Of a stretch of 64,000 nt of DNA, positions 1 to 8,883 are shown piece after piece. The notes under the pieces are model-generated. The model had not been told where the DNA came from, did not search any database, and was given only the letters and a program-made list of their open reading frames with translations. Made by a program: the position numbers and the translations under genes. The stretch comes from Streptomyces virginiae. GTDB lineage: Bacteria > Actinomycetota > Actinomycetes > Streptomycetales > Streptomycetaceae. The stretch's first letter is position 1. Every line of letters begins with the position of its first letter. The stretch spans positions 124,001-188,000 of the forward strand of contig NZ_JOAK01000016.1 of the NCBI RefSeq assembly GCF_000720455.1. The letters run 5' to 3'.

Positions 1-1138
1 GGAAGTGCGTGGTGTCCCGGAACCGGATCCGCGCCTCCAGGCCGAAGCCGGGCAGGTCGAGCGCGTAGTCGCTCATCGGGAAGTTCTCGAAGACCAGGTT
101 CGTGTCGAAGAGGGCGGCCGGGGAACCGGCCAGCTTCTGGATCTCCGTCAGCCCCAGGTGGTCGTGGTCCACCAGCTCCGCCCGCTCGCCCTGGAGTTCC
201 GCGCAGACCCGGCGCAGCGGGGCGGCCGCGTCGATCCGGGCCCGCACGGGCACGGTGTTGATCAGCATGCCGATCATCCGCTCCGAACCCGGCAGTTCGG
301 CGGGGCGGCCGCTGACCGTGAGACCGAAGACCACGTCGTCCTGCCCGGTGGCGCGGGCCATGAGCACCGCCCAGGCGCCCTGGACCACGCTGGTCAGCAG
401 CAGCCCGCACTCCCGGGCCCGCGCGGTCAGCGCCGCCGTCCGCTCCTCGTCCAGCCGCACCACCACGTCCTCGGGGGTGGCGCCGGGGGAGACCCGGCCG
501 GCGCCGTCCGCGATCCGGCCGGGCGCGTCGAGACCGGCCAGGGCGGTGCGCCAGGCCTCCTCGGCGGCGGGCCGGTCGCACCGCGCGAGGTGCGCCAGGT
601 ACTCCCGGTAGGGCCGCACCGGCTCCGGCTCGCCACCCGCGTACAGGGTGAACAGCTCGCGGAAGAGCAGCCCGAACGACCAGCCGTCCAACAGGATGTG
701 ATGGGCCGTCACCAGAAGTCGGTGCCGGTCGTCCGCCAGCCGCAGCAGCGTGAACCGCAGCAGCGGCGGGCGGCGGCTGTCGACGCCCTGCGCCCAGTCC
801 TCCTCCGTCAGCTCCGCGGCCCGTTCCGCGGCCGCCCCGGCGGGCAGAGCGCCGAGGTCGTGCTCCTGCCAGGCCGGCTCCATGTCCCGGCGGACCACCT
901 GGACGGGATCACCGTTCTTGCGGTGGGTGAGGACCACCCGCAGGTTGGCGTGGCGGCGCAGCAGCTCCCCGGCGGCCCGGCGCAGCCGATCCGCGTCGAG
1001 CGTCCCGTCCAGGTCGACGGTGAACTGGGCGATGTAGAGGTGCTTGGAGTCCTCGTCGTACCCGGAGTGGAAGAGCATGCCCTCCTGCAGCGGGGAGAGG
1101 GGCAGGACGTCCTCGATGGCCGGCCGGCTGGTGTTCAT
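1..1138 (-). CDS. NRPS beginning with a condensation domain (partial, runs off left edge)
   Basis: About 379 residues are visible from an ATG at 1138; the rest lies beyond position 1. The N-terminus has the usual C-domain opening (LSPLQEGMLFHS, residues 14-25). The catalytic motif HHILLDGWSF sits at residues 146-155, with both histidines and the aspartate intact. Later landmarks include an MIGMLINTVPVR segment. C domains join the upstream peptidyl-PCP to the downstream aminoacyl-PCP. Because the preceding gene ends in an epimerization domain, this C domain is expected to accept a D-configured donor (DCL type); that is inferred from gene order. A 66-nt gap separates it from the PCP-E gene, and the ribosome site is weak. 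Later domains cannot be seen. Confidence 0.93.
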   Translation of the reverse strand, partial: MNTSRPAIEDVLPLSPLQEGMLFHSGYDEDSKHLYIAQFTVDLDGTLDADRLRRAAGELLRRHANLRVVLTHRKNGDPVQVVRRDMEPAWQEHDLGALPAGAAAERAAELTEEDWAQGVDSRRPPLLRFTLLRLADDRHRLLVTAHHILLDGWSFGLLFRELFTLYAGGEPEPVRPYREYLAHLARCDRPAAEEAWRTALAGLDAPGRIADGAGRVSPGATPEDVVVRLDEERTAALTARARECGLLLTSVVQGAWAVLMARATGQDDVVFGLTVSGRPAELPGSERMIGMLINTVPVRARIDAAAPLRRVCAELQGERAELVDHDHLGLTEIQKLAGSPAALFDTNLVFENFPMSDYALDLPGFGLEARIRFRDTTHF

Positions 1139-1204
1139 TGGAGATGTCGCTTTCTGGGGGCCGTCGGAGAGCGGCGGCGGGGCGGGGGTGCGGTCCGGTC
1201 GGGG

Positions 1205-2932
1205 TCAGAGGAGGCCGAGGGAGGCCGCGAGGTCGTCCAGTTCGTCCTGGCCGATCGCGTCGAGCGTCAGGCCGGGGGCGGGCGGGACGGTGGAGGAGGC
1301 CGCGGGGCCGGTGCGGTCGGCGTGGACGACGAGGGCGCCGAGCATCCGGAACCAGCCCTCGGCCAGGGCCCGGACCTCCGCCTCGTCGTGGACGCCGTCG
1401 GCCCAGGCCCAGTCGGCGTGCAGGACGGGTCCGTCCACCGACTCCAGGACGAAGGCGCTCACCTCGACGGGGTGCGCCATCGGCATGCCCGGGCCGGGGG
1501 CGTCGAGCCGGGCCCCGTGGGCCGGCAGCAGCTGCCAGTCGCCGCCGCCCGGACCGCCCAGCCGGCCCAGGTAGTTGAAACCGAGGCCCGCGGGCTCCGC
1601 CGCGGCGAGCTCCTTGCCGACGACCGGGTCGAGGTGGCGCAGCAGGCCGTACCCGATGCCCTTGCGCGGGATCGCCCGCAGCTGCTCCCGGACCCGCCGC
1701 AGTGCCTCGGCGGCGGTGGGGCCGCCGTCCTCGGCGTCCGCCGCGCCCAGGCCGTCCAGGGCGAAGCGGGTGGGGAAGAGGGTGGTGAACCAGCCGACGG
1801 TGCGGGAGAGGTCTACCTCGGTGCCGATGTCCTCCCGGCCGTGGCCCTCCAGCTCCACCAGGACCTCCGGGCCGCAGGGCCGCCACCGGGCCAGGGCCAG
1901 GCAGAGCCCGGTCAGCAGCACCTCGTTGGCGTCGGCGCCCAGCCGGTCGGCCACCGACGTCAGCAGCGGCCCGGCCGTCGCCGCGGGCAGGCTCAGGGCG
2001 AGGTGCCCGGCGCGGTCCTCGTGGTCACGGGCCGGGTCCAGCGGGCGGCGGCCCGCGATGCCCGCCCCCGGCCGGACCACACCGCTCCAGTACGGCGCTT
2101 CGGCTGCGGTCCGCTCCCCGGCCGCCTCCGCGGTGAGCAGTTCGGACCAGCGGCGGAACGAGGTGGCCACCGGGTCGAGGGCGCCGGCGGGGGCCCGTCC
2201 GGCGGCGACCGCCTCCCAGGCCCGGGCGAGGTCGCCGGTCAGCACCCGCCAGGAGATCCCGTCCACGACCACGTGGTTGACGACCAGGGCCAGTGCCCCG
2301 TGCAGGCCGGCCCCGGCGTCGAACCAGACGGCCTGCACGATCACCCCGCCGCCCACCGAGAGCCGGTCGCGGGCCGCGTGCACCTCCCGTGCGACCTCCT
2401 CGGCGGTGGCCTCGCGGCCCTCGGTCGCCACCCGGCGCAGGCACTCCGCGGCGCGCACCGACCCGGCCGGGCGGGTCCGCCGACCGGAGCCGTCCCGGAC
2501 CACGCGCAGCATGTCGTGCCGGTCCAGGACCGCCTGGAGCACCTCGGACGCGCTCTGCCCGGTCAGCCCGGCCGGGGTCCGCACCACCAGGTACTGGTAG
2601 TAGCGGTCGGCGGGCCCGCCGCGCTCGTCGAGCCACTGCATCACCGGCGTCGGCCGGACCGGCCCGACCCCGTCGTCGGCGCCCGACCGGGCGGACCCGG
2701 CCATCGGCCGGGCGGCGGCGGCCAGGGCCGCCACGTCCGGCAGGGTCAGCACGTCCCGGACGGTGATGCGCAGCCCGGCGCGGCGGGCCGCGCCGACCAC
2801 CTGCACGGCGATGATGCTGTCACCGCCGAGCCGGACGAAGCCGTCCTGCGGGCCGACCTCCGGGATCCCGAGCAGGTCCGCCAGGACACCGCACAGGATC
2901 CGCTCCGCCTCGGTCACGTCGATTCCACTCAT
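1205..2932 (-). CDS. NRPS PCP-epimerization didomain protein
   Basis: A 575-aa protein without an A or C domain of its own. Residues 1-75 are a carrier protein with the phosphopantetheine site LGGDS (Ser39). Residues 95-555 are an epimerization domain of the condensation superfamily: NHVVVDGISW (219-228), the E-specific EGHGRE, TVGWFTTLFP, GIGYGLLR and FNYLGR. The second histidine (His220) and Asp224 are present, but the first histidine of HHxxxDG is Asn219. His220, the EGHGRE glutamate and the FNYLGR tyrosine suggest an active racemase. It would flip the alpha-carbon of the residue on its own PCP, giving a D-residue. The carrier is probably loaded by the free-standing A domain encoded just upstream (2985-4511). 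Gaps are 52 nt upstream and 66 nt downstream. Confidence 0.93.
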   Translation of the reverse strand: MSGIDVTEAERILCGVLADLLGIPEVGPQDGFVRLGGDSIIAVQVVGAARRAGLRITVRDVLTLPDVAALAAAARPMAGSARSGADDGVGPVRPTPVMQWLDERGGPADRYYQYLVVRTPAGLTGQSASEVLQAVLDRHDMLRVVRDGSGRRTRPAGSVRAAECLRRVATEGREATAEEVAREVHAARDRLSVGGGVIVQAVWFDAGAGLHGALALVVNHVVVDGISWRVLTGDLARAWEAVAAGRAPAGALDPVATSFRRWSELLTAEAAGERTAAEAPYWSGVVRPGAGIAGRRPLDPARDHEDRAGHLALSLPAATAGPLLTSVADRLGADANEVLLTGLCLALARWRPCGPEVLVELEGHGREDIGTEVDLSRTVGWFTTLFPTRFALDGLGAADAEDGGPTAAEALRRVREQLRAIPRKGIGYGLLRHLDPVVGKELAAAEPAGLGFNYLGRLGGPGGGDWQLLPAHGARLDAPGPGMPMAHPVEVSAFVLESVDGPVLHADWAWADGVHDEAEVRALAEGWFRMLGALVVHADRTGPAASSTVPPAPGLTLDAIGQDELDDLAASLGLL

Positions 2933-2984
2933 GGTCTTCCTCGTTCTCGTTCGCCGCGGGCCCCCACGGGCCTGCGCGTGCTGG

Positions 2985-4511
2985 TCAGACGGCGGTGCGT
3001 GCCGGGGCGAACAGCGCCCGCAGGGCGGCCCTGTCGACCTTTCCGTTGGCGGTCACCGGCAGGTCCTCCACGGGCCGGAAGTGCCGGGGCACCATGTAGG
3101 CGGGCAGGTGCGCCGCGCACGCGGCGGCCAGCTCCACGGGCCCGGGGCCGTCCGCCCCCGTCCGGGTCCACACGGCCGCGAGCCGGCGCGAGCCCGCGAC
3201 CTCCACCGTCACCACCACGGCCCTGCGGACCCCCGGGACCGCGCCCAGGACCGCCTCGACCTCGCCGGGCTCGACCCGGTACCCGCTCACCTTGAGCTGG
3301 TCGTCGGCCCGGGCCACGAAGTGGAAGTCCGCCCCGTCGAACCGGACGACGTCCCCCGTGGCGTACGTACGGCGCGGGGTCCCGTCGCCGTGGGGCAGGG
3401 TCCGGAAGCGGGCCGCGGTCAGCTCCGGGTCGCCCAGGTAGCCGAGGCCGACACTGCCCCCGCCGACCACCAGCTCCGCCTCCTCGCCCGCCGCGAACGG
3501 CCGCAGCACCCCGTCCGCCTCGCGCAGCAGCTCCGCCCCGGCGACGGCACCGCCGATCGGCGGGTGTTCGGGCCAGGACGCGGCCTCCCGCGGGTCCAGC
3601 CGGTACTGCGTGACCACGTGGGTCTCGCTGGGCCCGTACTCGTTGACCAGGGCGACCCCGGCGGCCGCGCAGAACTCCCGCACCTCGGAGTTGACGACGA
3701 GGCGCTCGCCCGCGACCGCGATCTCCCGCAGGTCGGGCATCGCGTCCGGGTCGAACACCGCTGCCGTGGCCAGCGCGTGCAGCCCCACCACCGGCAGGAA
3801 GAGCCGGGCGACGCGCTGCTCGCGGATCAGGTCCATCAGCGCGAAGGGGTCCTGGCGTTCCTCGTCGGAGACCACGACCAGCGCGGCCCCGGCCAGCCAG
3901 GTGGTGACGATCTCCTCGTAGCCCACGTCGAAGCCGATCGAGGCCGCCTGGAGGGTGTGCGGCGGGCGGTCGTGGGCCCAGTGCCGCACGTGCCAGTCGC
4001 CGAGCGCGGCCAGCACCGACGGTGCAACGGCCACCGACTTGGGCTCACCGGTCGATCCGGACGTGGGGATGACGTACCCGACGGTCCCCTCGCGCAGCTC
4101 CTCCAGCGGGGCGCCGCGCAGCTCGCCGAAGGCGACCTCGGCGGGGCCGAGCCCGGTCGGCGCGGTGTGGTCGGGACGGACCAGCAGGGCGCAGAGCCGG
4201 GCGATCCGCGCGGCCCGCGGCGCGGGCATGCCCGGGTCGACGCAGACCACGCCCAGGCCGGCCCGCCAGGCGCCGAGCACCGCGGCGCAGCGCTCCCAGG
4301 ACCGTTCGCCGTGGACGGCGACCACGTCGTCCGGTCCCAGGCCGCGGGCGGCGAGCCCGCCCGCGATCTCGGCGGACAGCAGGTCGAGTTCGCCGTACGT
4401 GCGGGCGACGCCGCCGTCGACGACGGCCACCGCCGCGGGGTCGCGCCGGACGGCTCGGATCAGGGGCCGGACGAGCGAATGCCGCGGTGCGCGGTCGTCG
4501 TCGGTGTGCAT
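2985..4511 (-). CDS. Free-standing NRPS adenylation domain
   Basis: A complete stand-alone amino acid adenylation enzyme of 508 aa. Core motifs in order: A3 PTSGSTGEPKS, A4 region with FDVGYEE (the Asp that binds the alpha-amine), A5 NEYGPSETHV, A7 TYATGDVVRF, A8 DDQLKVSGYRVEPGE and A10 TANGKVDR with the catalytic lysine. There is no carrier domain, so it must load a PCP in trans; the adjacent PCP-E protein is the natural partner. I chose the ATG at 4511 because AGAAGGGA lies just upstream. An in-frame ATG at 4580 overlaps the hpgT stop but lacks a good ribosome site. I cannot assign the substrate by eye; 4-hydroxyphenylglycine is plausible because its pathway is encoded next door. Confidence 0.93.
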   Translation of the reverse strand: MHTDDDRAPRHSLVRPLIRAVRRDPAAVAVVDGGVARTYGELDLLSAEIAGGLAARGLGPDDVVAVHGERSWERCAAVLGAWRAGLGVVCVDPGMPAPRAARIARLCALLVRPDHTAPTGLGPAEVAFGELRGAPLEELREGTVGYVIPTSGSTGEPKSVAVAPSVLAALGDWHVRHWAHDRPPHTLQAASIGFDVGYEEIVTTWLAGAALVVVSDEERQDPFALMDLIREQRVARLFLPVVGLHALATAAVFDPDAMPDLREIAVAGERLVVNSEVREFCAAAGVALVNEYGPSETHVVTQYRLDPREAASWPEHPPIGGAVAGAELLREADGVLRPFAAGEEAELVVGGGSVGLGYLGDPELTAARFRTLPHGDGTPRRTYATGDVVRFDGADFHFVARADDQLKVSGYRVEPGEVEAVLGAVPGVRRAVVVTVEVAGSRRLAAVWTRTGADGPGPVELAAACAAHLPAYMVPRHFRPVEDLPVTANGKVDRAALRALFAPARTAV

Positions 4512-4572
4512 GGACGTCCCTTCTGGGGGTGGTGCGAGGAGAGCGGGGAGGGGTGCGGGCGGGGCGAGGGGC

Positions 4573-5886
4573 TCAGTCATGCGGTGCCGCGCCGTGCTCG
4601 TCGATCAGGGCCGCCAGCCGGTCGAGCCCGTCCTCGATCCGGTCGGGGTCCAACGAGCTGCACGAAAGCCGCAGTTGGCGCCCGGCCCGGACCTGGTCAC
4701 TGAAGTGGCGCATCGGCGTGAAGAGCACCCCGTGCCGGACGGCGGCCTCCTCGACCAGGGCGTCGGTCACCGGGAACGGCACGTCGAGCACGACGAAGAA
4801 GCCGCCCGCGGGGGTGATCCACCGGATCCCGGGCATCCCGTCGAACCGCCGGTGCAGCCCCTGGAGCAGACAGCGCAGGTTGCGCCGGTAGACGCCGATC
4901 TGGCGGCGGTTGGCCTCCAGCAGGCTGCCGCCGTGCTCCAGCAGCATGCCGCCGACCAGCGCCTGGGCCACCGGCGGGGTGTTGACGGTCAGCATGCTCT
5001 TGGCCCGGGCCAGCTCGTCGGCCAGCAGCGCCGGGCCGCCCGCCCCCGTGACCCGCTGGTCCGCGACGGCGAAGCCCACCCGGGCGCCGGGGAAGCAGGT
5101 CTTGGACAGCGAGCCCAGGTAGACGACCCGCTGCCCGGTGTCCAGGGCCTTCAGCGTCGGCGGCCGGGAGTCGTCGTCCGCCACCCGGAAGTACCCGTAC
5201 GGGTTGTCCTCCAGCAGCAGCACGTCCTCCTGCTCCGCGACCTCCAGCAGCTCCCGGCGCGTCCCCGTGTCCAGGGAGTGGCCGCTCGGGTTGGAGAAGT
5301 CCGGCACCAGGTACAGCGCCCGGGGCCGCTCCCCGGCCGCGCGGACCTCGCGTATCCGCTCGCGCACCTGCTCCGGACGCACCCCGCGGGGACCCTCGGG
5401 CACCGACCGCACCGGGAGGTCCAGCAGCCGGGCGGCGCCCGTCAGCCCGACGTACGTCGGGTCCAGGGCCAGCACCACGTCCCGCGGGCCGGCCTTCAGG
5501 GCGCGCAGCACGAGCCACAGCGCCTCCTGCGCGCCCACCGTGACCAGGACGGCCTCCGGGTCGCAGACGATGCCCTCGTCGCGTTCGAGGTGACGGGCGA
5601 TCAGCTCGTGCACGACGCCCTTGGTGCGGCCGTACTGGAACAGCTCCCGCCGCACCCCGGCCGCGTCGTAGCCCTTGTCCGCGGTGAGGTGGTGGATGTA
5701 CGTGTCGAGGTGGCGGTGCAGGTCGGACGGGTCGAAGAAGTCCTCCGTCGGCCGCCCGGGGGCGAAGGAGACCGCCTCGGGGAAGCGTCCCGCGATCTCG
5801 TTGAGGAAGGTCATGGACAGCAGCGCGGGGTCCGCGAGGGACGCGTGCAGATCGGCCCGGTCCAGGGCCACGGCCGTGCGGGTCAC
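4573..5886 (-). CDS. hpgT: 4-Hydroxyphenylglycine aminotransferase (HpgT-like)
   Basis: A PLP-dependent fold-type I aminotransferase of 437 aa. The lysine that binds PLP is in LGSLSKTCFPGARVGF; other family marks are VTVGAQEAL, LDPTYVGL, DFSNPSGHSL and LLEDNPYGYF. Enzymes of this group convert 4-hydroxyphenylglyoxylate to L-4-hydroxyphenylglycine, using tyrosine as amino donor and so regenerating 4-hydroxyphenylpyruvate. The assignment rests mainly on position: the gene directly follows the alpha-hydroxy acid oxidase and HmaS homologues. The start is GTG at 5886, overlapping the oxidase stop (GTGA). A longer reading frame extends upstream, but that part is arginine-rich shadow. The family also includes aromatic aminotransferases of other specificity. 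Confidence 0.85.
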   Translation of the reverse strand: MTRTAVALDRADLHASLADPALLSMTFLNEIAGRFPEAVSFAPGRPTEDFFDPSDLHRHLDTYIHHLTADKGYDAAGVRRELFQYGRTKGVVHELIARHLERDEGIVCDPEAVLVTVGAQEALWLVLRALKAGPRDVVLALDPTYVGLTGAARLLDLPVRSVPEGPRGVRPEQVRERIREVRAAGERPRALYLVPDFSNPSGHSLDTGTRRELLEVAEQEDVLLLEDNPYGYFRVADDDSRPPTLKALDTGQRVVYLGSLSKTCFPGARVGFAVADQRVTGAGGPALLADELARAKSMLTVNTPPVAQALVGGMLLEHGGSLLEANRRQIGVYRRNLRCLLQGLHRRFDGMPGIRWITPAGGFFVVLDVPFPVTDALVEEAAVRHGVLFTPMRHFSDQVRAGRQLRLSCSSLDPDRIEDGLDRLAALIDEHGAAPHD

Positions 5887-6989
5887 CGGCCCGCCCCCAG
5901 CGTCGTCAGCCAGGGGGCGTCGGCGGGGGTGCCGCAGCCCGACAGCTCCAGGGCGGAGCGCAGTTCGGCCGCCAGCAGCCCCAGCACCCGCGACACGCCC
6001 TCCGCGCCGTCCGCGGCCAGGCCCCACAGGACGGGGCGGCCCAGCAGCACCCCGTCCGCGCCCAGCGCCAGGGCCTTCAGGACGTCGGTCCCGCCGCGGA
6101 TCCCGCTGTCCAGCAGCAGCCGGCAGGACGGCGGGACCGCCTCCCGGACCGCGGGCAGCATGTCCGCGCTGGCGACCGCGCCGTCGAGCTGGCGGCCGCC
6201 GTGGTTGGAGACGACGACGGCGTCCGCACCGACCGCGGCCGCGGTCGCGGCGTCACCCGGGTCGAGGATCCCCTTGACGATCAGGGGCAGTCCCGTCCGC
6301 TCCCGCAGCCGGGCGAGGTCGTCCCAGCCCAGGGTGCGGGCGAAGGACTCGGCGGTGTGCTCCGCCACCGCGCACGTCCCGGCCCGGCGCTCGGCGGCCC
6401 GGAGCGTCGTGGTCGGGTCGAGGTGCGCGGCCGCCACGCCCGCCGGCAGGGCGAAGCCGTTGCGCAGGTCGCGCAGGCGCCGGCCCATCGAGGGGACGTC
6501 GACCGTGACCATCACCGCGGCGCAGCCCGCGTCCTCGGCGCGCCGTACCAGCTCGGCGGTGAGCCCCGGGTCCCGCTGGCAGTACAGCTGGAACCAGGTG
6601 ACCCCGCCCAGCGCCGTGACCTCCTCCACCGGCACGCTGCTCAGCGTGCTCAGGGTGAACGGCACCCCGGCGGCCGCCGCCGCGCGGGCCGTGGCCAGTT
6701 CGCCCTCGGGGTGGAGCAGCCGCTGGTAGGCCATCGGCGCGACCGCCACGGGCAGGGCCGCTCGGCCGCCCGGGAGTTCGGCCGAGGTGTCGAGGGCCCC
6801 GGGGCCCGACAGGACGCGGGGGACGAGGCGGATCCGGTCCAGGGCGGCCCGGTTGGCGGCCAGGGTCAGTTCCTCGCCGCTGCCGCCCGCGACGAAGTCC
6901 CAGACCTCCGGGGGCAGGGCCCGGCGGGCGGGACCGGCGAAGTCCTCCAGACGGACGGGGACCTGCGCGGTGTCGTGACCGGCGCTCAC
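5883..6989 (-). CDS. hmo: 4-Hydroxymandelate oxidase (FMN-dependent, Hmo-like)
   Basis: A 368-aa member of the FMN-dependent alpha-hydroxy acid dehydrogenase family (glycolate/lactate oxidase fold). The active-site stretch VVSNHGGRQLDGA carries the catalytic His and Arg. The C-terminal phosphate-binding loop DSGIRGGTDVLKALALGA is intact, as are N-terminal EVWDFVAGGSGEE and FQLYCQRD. In glycopeptide and CDA-type clusters this enzyme oxidises L-4-hydroxymandelate to 4-hydroxyphenylglyoxylate. Sequence alone would allow other 2-hydroxy acids; the hmaS neighbour upstream and hpgT downstream make the hydroxymandelate role likely. The start is GTG at 6989, sharing GTGA with the hmaS stop. Confidence 0.88.
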   Translation of the reverse strand: MSAGHDTAQVPVRLEDFAGPARRALPPEVWDFVAGGSGEELTLAANRAALDRIRLVPRVLSGPGALDTSAELPGGRAALPVAVAPMAYQRLLHPEGELATARAAAAAGVPFTLSTLSSVPVEEVTALGGVTWFQLYCQRDPGLTAELVRRAEDAGCAAVMVTVDVPSMGRRLRDLRNGFALPAGVAAAHLDPTTTLRAAERRAGTCAVAEHTAESFARTLGWDDLARLRERTGLPLIVKGILDPGDAATAAAVGADAVVVSNHGGRQLDGAVASADMLPAVREAVPPSCRLLLDSGIRGGTDVLKALALGADGVLLGRPVLWGLAADGAEGVSRVLGLLAAELRSALELSGCGTPADAPWLTTLGAGR

Positions 6990-8068
6990 CGCAGGACCTC
7001 TCCGGCGCCCAGCCGCTCGGCCTCGACGGCCTCGTACAGGGCCTTGATGTTGCCGTTTCCGAAGGTGCGGGCGCCGAACCGCTCGATCACCTCGTGGAAG
7101 AGGGTGCGGCGCGGGTGGGTGGAGCGGGTGAATATCTGGAAGAGCTGCCCGTCGTGGTCCTCGTCGACCAGGACGCTGATGCGCTGCAGCTCCTGCGTGG
7201 AGTGCCGGGCCAGGTCGAGCCGGTCAGCGAGCATCGTGTAGTAGGTGTCGGGGACGCTCAGGAACGCAACGCCCCGCTCGCGCAGCGCCCCGACCGCCCG
7301 GACGACGTTCCGGGAGGCGAAGGCGATGTGCTGGACGCCCGCGCCGCCGTGCTCGGTGAGGAACCGGTCGATCTGCCCCGGCTCGCGGGAGGTGTCGGGC
7401 TCGATCAGGGTCAGGGTGACCTCGCCGGAGGAGCTCTGCACCACCTTGGAGTCCATGGCCTGCTCGCCGACCCGGATGAGCTCCTGGAAGATCATGCGGA
7501 AGCCGAGGACGCGGGTGTAGAACTCAACGGTCCGGGCGAGTTGTCCGGCGGGCAGGCAGACCGCGAAGTGGTCCAGCTCCTCCAGGAGTTCGCCGTCCGC
7601 GTCCGGTGCGGCGGCGTCCGGAAGCGCGGTGAAGCCCGGGGGAAGCCCGGCCGGGTCCGGCTCGACGAGGGTGTGCACGACGTCGCCGAACCCGGCGACC
7701 ACGGCCCGGGTGCGGCCGTCGGGCTGCCGGCGCGGCACGGCCAGGGGGACCGCGCCGCGGGAGACTGCCTCGTCGAAGACGGCGGCCACGTCGGGCACGC
7801 TCAGCGCGATGTCGGCCACGCCGTCGCCGTGGGCCAGCACGTAGGCGGCGCCCGGGTGGTGCGGCGAGCGGGCCTGGGTGAGGACGAGGGAGATCCGGCC
7901 CTGGCGCAGGAGCAGGGACTCCGCGTCGGCGGACGCGGCGCGGGCGACCGCACGGAAACCGAAGCGGCCGGTCATCTCGGCCGTCGCCGAAGCGAGGTCG
8001 GCGACGTAGGACTCGACGTGGCTGATGCCGAAGGCGGGGGAGAAGGTCATGGAGCTGCCGTTCGTCAT
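6986..8068 (-). CDS. hmaS: 4-Hydroxymandelate synthase (HmaS-like, HPPD family)
   Basis: A 360-aa two-domain vicinal-oxygen-chelate protein of the 4-hydroxyphenylpyruvate dioxygenase family. The non-haem iron ligands are visible: His in ELDHFAVCL, His in VQHIAFAS and Glu in the C-terminal LFHEVIERFG. Such enzymes turn 4-hydroxyphenylpyruvate into homogentisate (Hpd) or L-4-hydroxymandelate (HmaS). The operon partners hmo and hpgT favour the latter, making this the first committed step of 4-hydroxyphenylglycine synthesis. The start is ATG at 8068, overlapping the thioesterase stop (ATGA). Telling HmaS from Hpd needs an active-site alignment. Confidence 0.88.
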   Translation of the reverse strand: MTNGSSMTFSPAFGISHVESYVADLASATAEMTGRFGFRAVARAASADAESLLLRQGRISLVLTQARSPHHPGAAYVLAHGDGVADIALSVPDVAAVFDEAVSRGAVPLAVPRRQPDGRTRAVVAGFGDVVHTLVEPDPAGLPPGFTALPDAAAPDADGELLEELDHFAVCLPAGQLARTVEFYTRVLGFRMIFQELIRVGEQAMDSKVVQSSSGEVTLTLIEPDTSREPGQIDRFLTEHGGAGVQHIAFASRNVVRAVGALRERGVAFLSVPDTYYTMLADRLDLARHSTQELQRISVLVDEDHDGQLFQIFTRSTHPRRTLFHEVIERFGARTFGNGNIKALYEAVEAERLGAGEVLR

Positions 8069-8883
8069 GGGGCCGCCGTCCCTCGAAGGGCGGCGGACAC
8101 GGAGAGGACGGGGGCGGGGGCCGTGGCGCCCCCGGTCGTCAGGGAGGTGATCCGGGAGGGCAGCCCCCGCCACACCTGCGGGGTGTAGAAGTGGCCGCCG
8201 GGCAGGACGTCGTGGCGGAACGGGCCGTCGGTCAGCGCCGCCCAGCGCGGGCCGACGTCCTCGCCGATGACCGGGTCCGCGTCCCCGGAGAAGACCTGGA
8301 GCGGGACGCCGGTCCGGGCACCGGGGGTGTGGGTGAAGGTGTCCCGGGCGGCCAGGTCGGCCCGCATCAGCTCCACGGCCATCTCGGTCAGCTCGGGCTC
8401 TTCGAGGACGTGCTCGGGCAGCAGGCCGTGGGTGCTCATCCAGCCGAGCAGCTCGTCGTCGCGCTGTCCCCGGTCCAGGAACCGGTCCCGGTCGGTGACC
8501 CCGCGGTCGGGGGCGTTGCAGGCGGAGACGACCAGGGCGCGCGGCGGGGGCGCGCCCGCCGCGGCGAGCCGTACGGTGACGTCGAAGGCCATCCAGCCGC
8601 CCATGCTGTGCCCGAACAGGACGTACGGGCCCTGCCCGGCCACCGCCGCGACCCCGGCGGCGGCGTCCGCCGCGAGCTCCTCCCAGGTCCGGGCGAACTC
8701 CTCGGCGAACCGCCCCTCGCGCCCCGGATAGCACACGGCCACCAGGCCGGCGCCGTCCGGCAGGGCCGGGATCCAGTCGTGGAAGGTGGCGGTGCCCCCG
8801 CCGCAGAAGGCGAGGCAGACCAGAGTGGGCGCACCCTCGCGGGTCTCCTTCAGGCGCACCGCGGTGGTGTCGAGGACGCTCAA
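8065..8883 (-). CDS. Type II thioesterase
   Basis: A 272-aa alpha/beta hydrolase of the external thioesterase family that clears wrongly loaded or stalled carrier proteins in NRPS and PKS systems. The nucleophile elbow GHSMGG, the catalytic aspartate in SGDADPVIG and the histidine in PGGHFYTP form the triad; [14 protein letters not shown] is the usual N-terminal oxyanion region. I chose TTG at 8883, which overlaps the A-PCP stop as TTGA and follows a strong GGGGAGG five nt upstream. The next in-frame start would be a GTG about nine codons in, without comparable support. Confidence 0.92.
   Translation of the reverse strand: MSVLDTTAVRLKETREGAPTLVCLAFCGGGTATFHDWIPALPDGAGLVAVCYPGREGRFAEEFARTWEELAADAAAGVAAVAGQGPYVLFGHSMGGWMAFDVTVRLAAAGAPPPRALVVSACNAPDRGVTDRDRFLDRGQRDDELLGWMSTHGLLPEHVLEEPELTEMAVELMRADLAARDTFTHTPGARTGVPLQVFSGDADPVIGEDVGPRWAALTDGPFRHDVLPGGHFYTPQVWRGLPSRITSLTTGGATAPAPVLSVSAALRGTAAP

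Noticed and set aside
5..3295. Very long plus-strand open frame (about 1096 codons)
   Set aside because: It is antisense to three NRPS genes whose motifs are intact; its translation is Arg/Gly/Pro-rich with no domain. Such shadows are normal at this GC content.
4512..4580. Earlier ATG (4580) for the free-standing A domain
   Set aside because: It overlaps hpgT nicely but has no ribosome site and adds a Pro/Ala-rich stretch; ATG 4511 has AGAAGGGA upstream.
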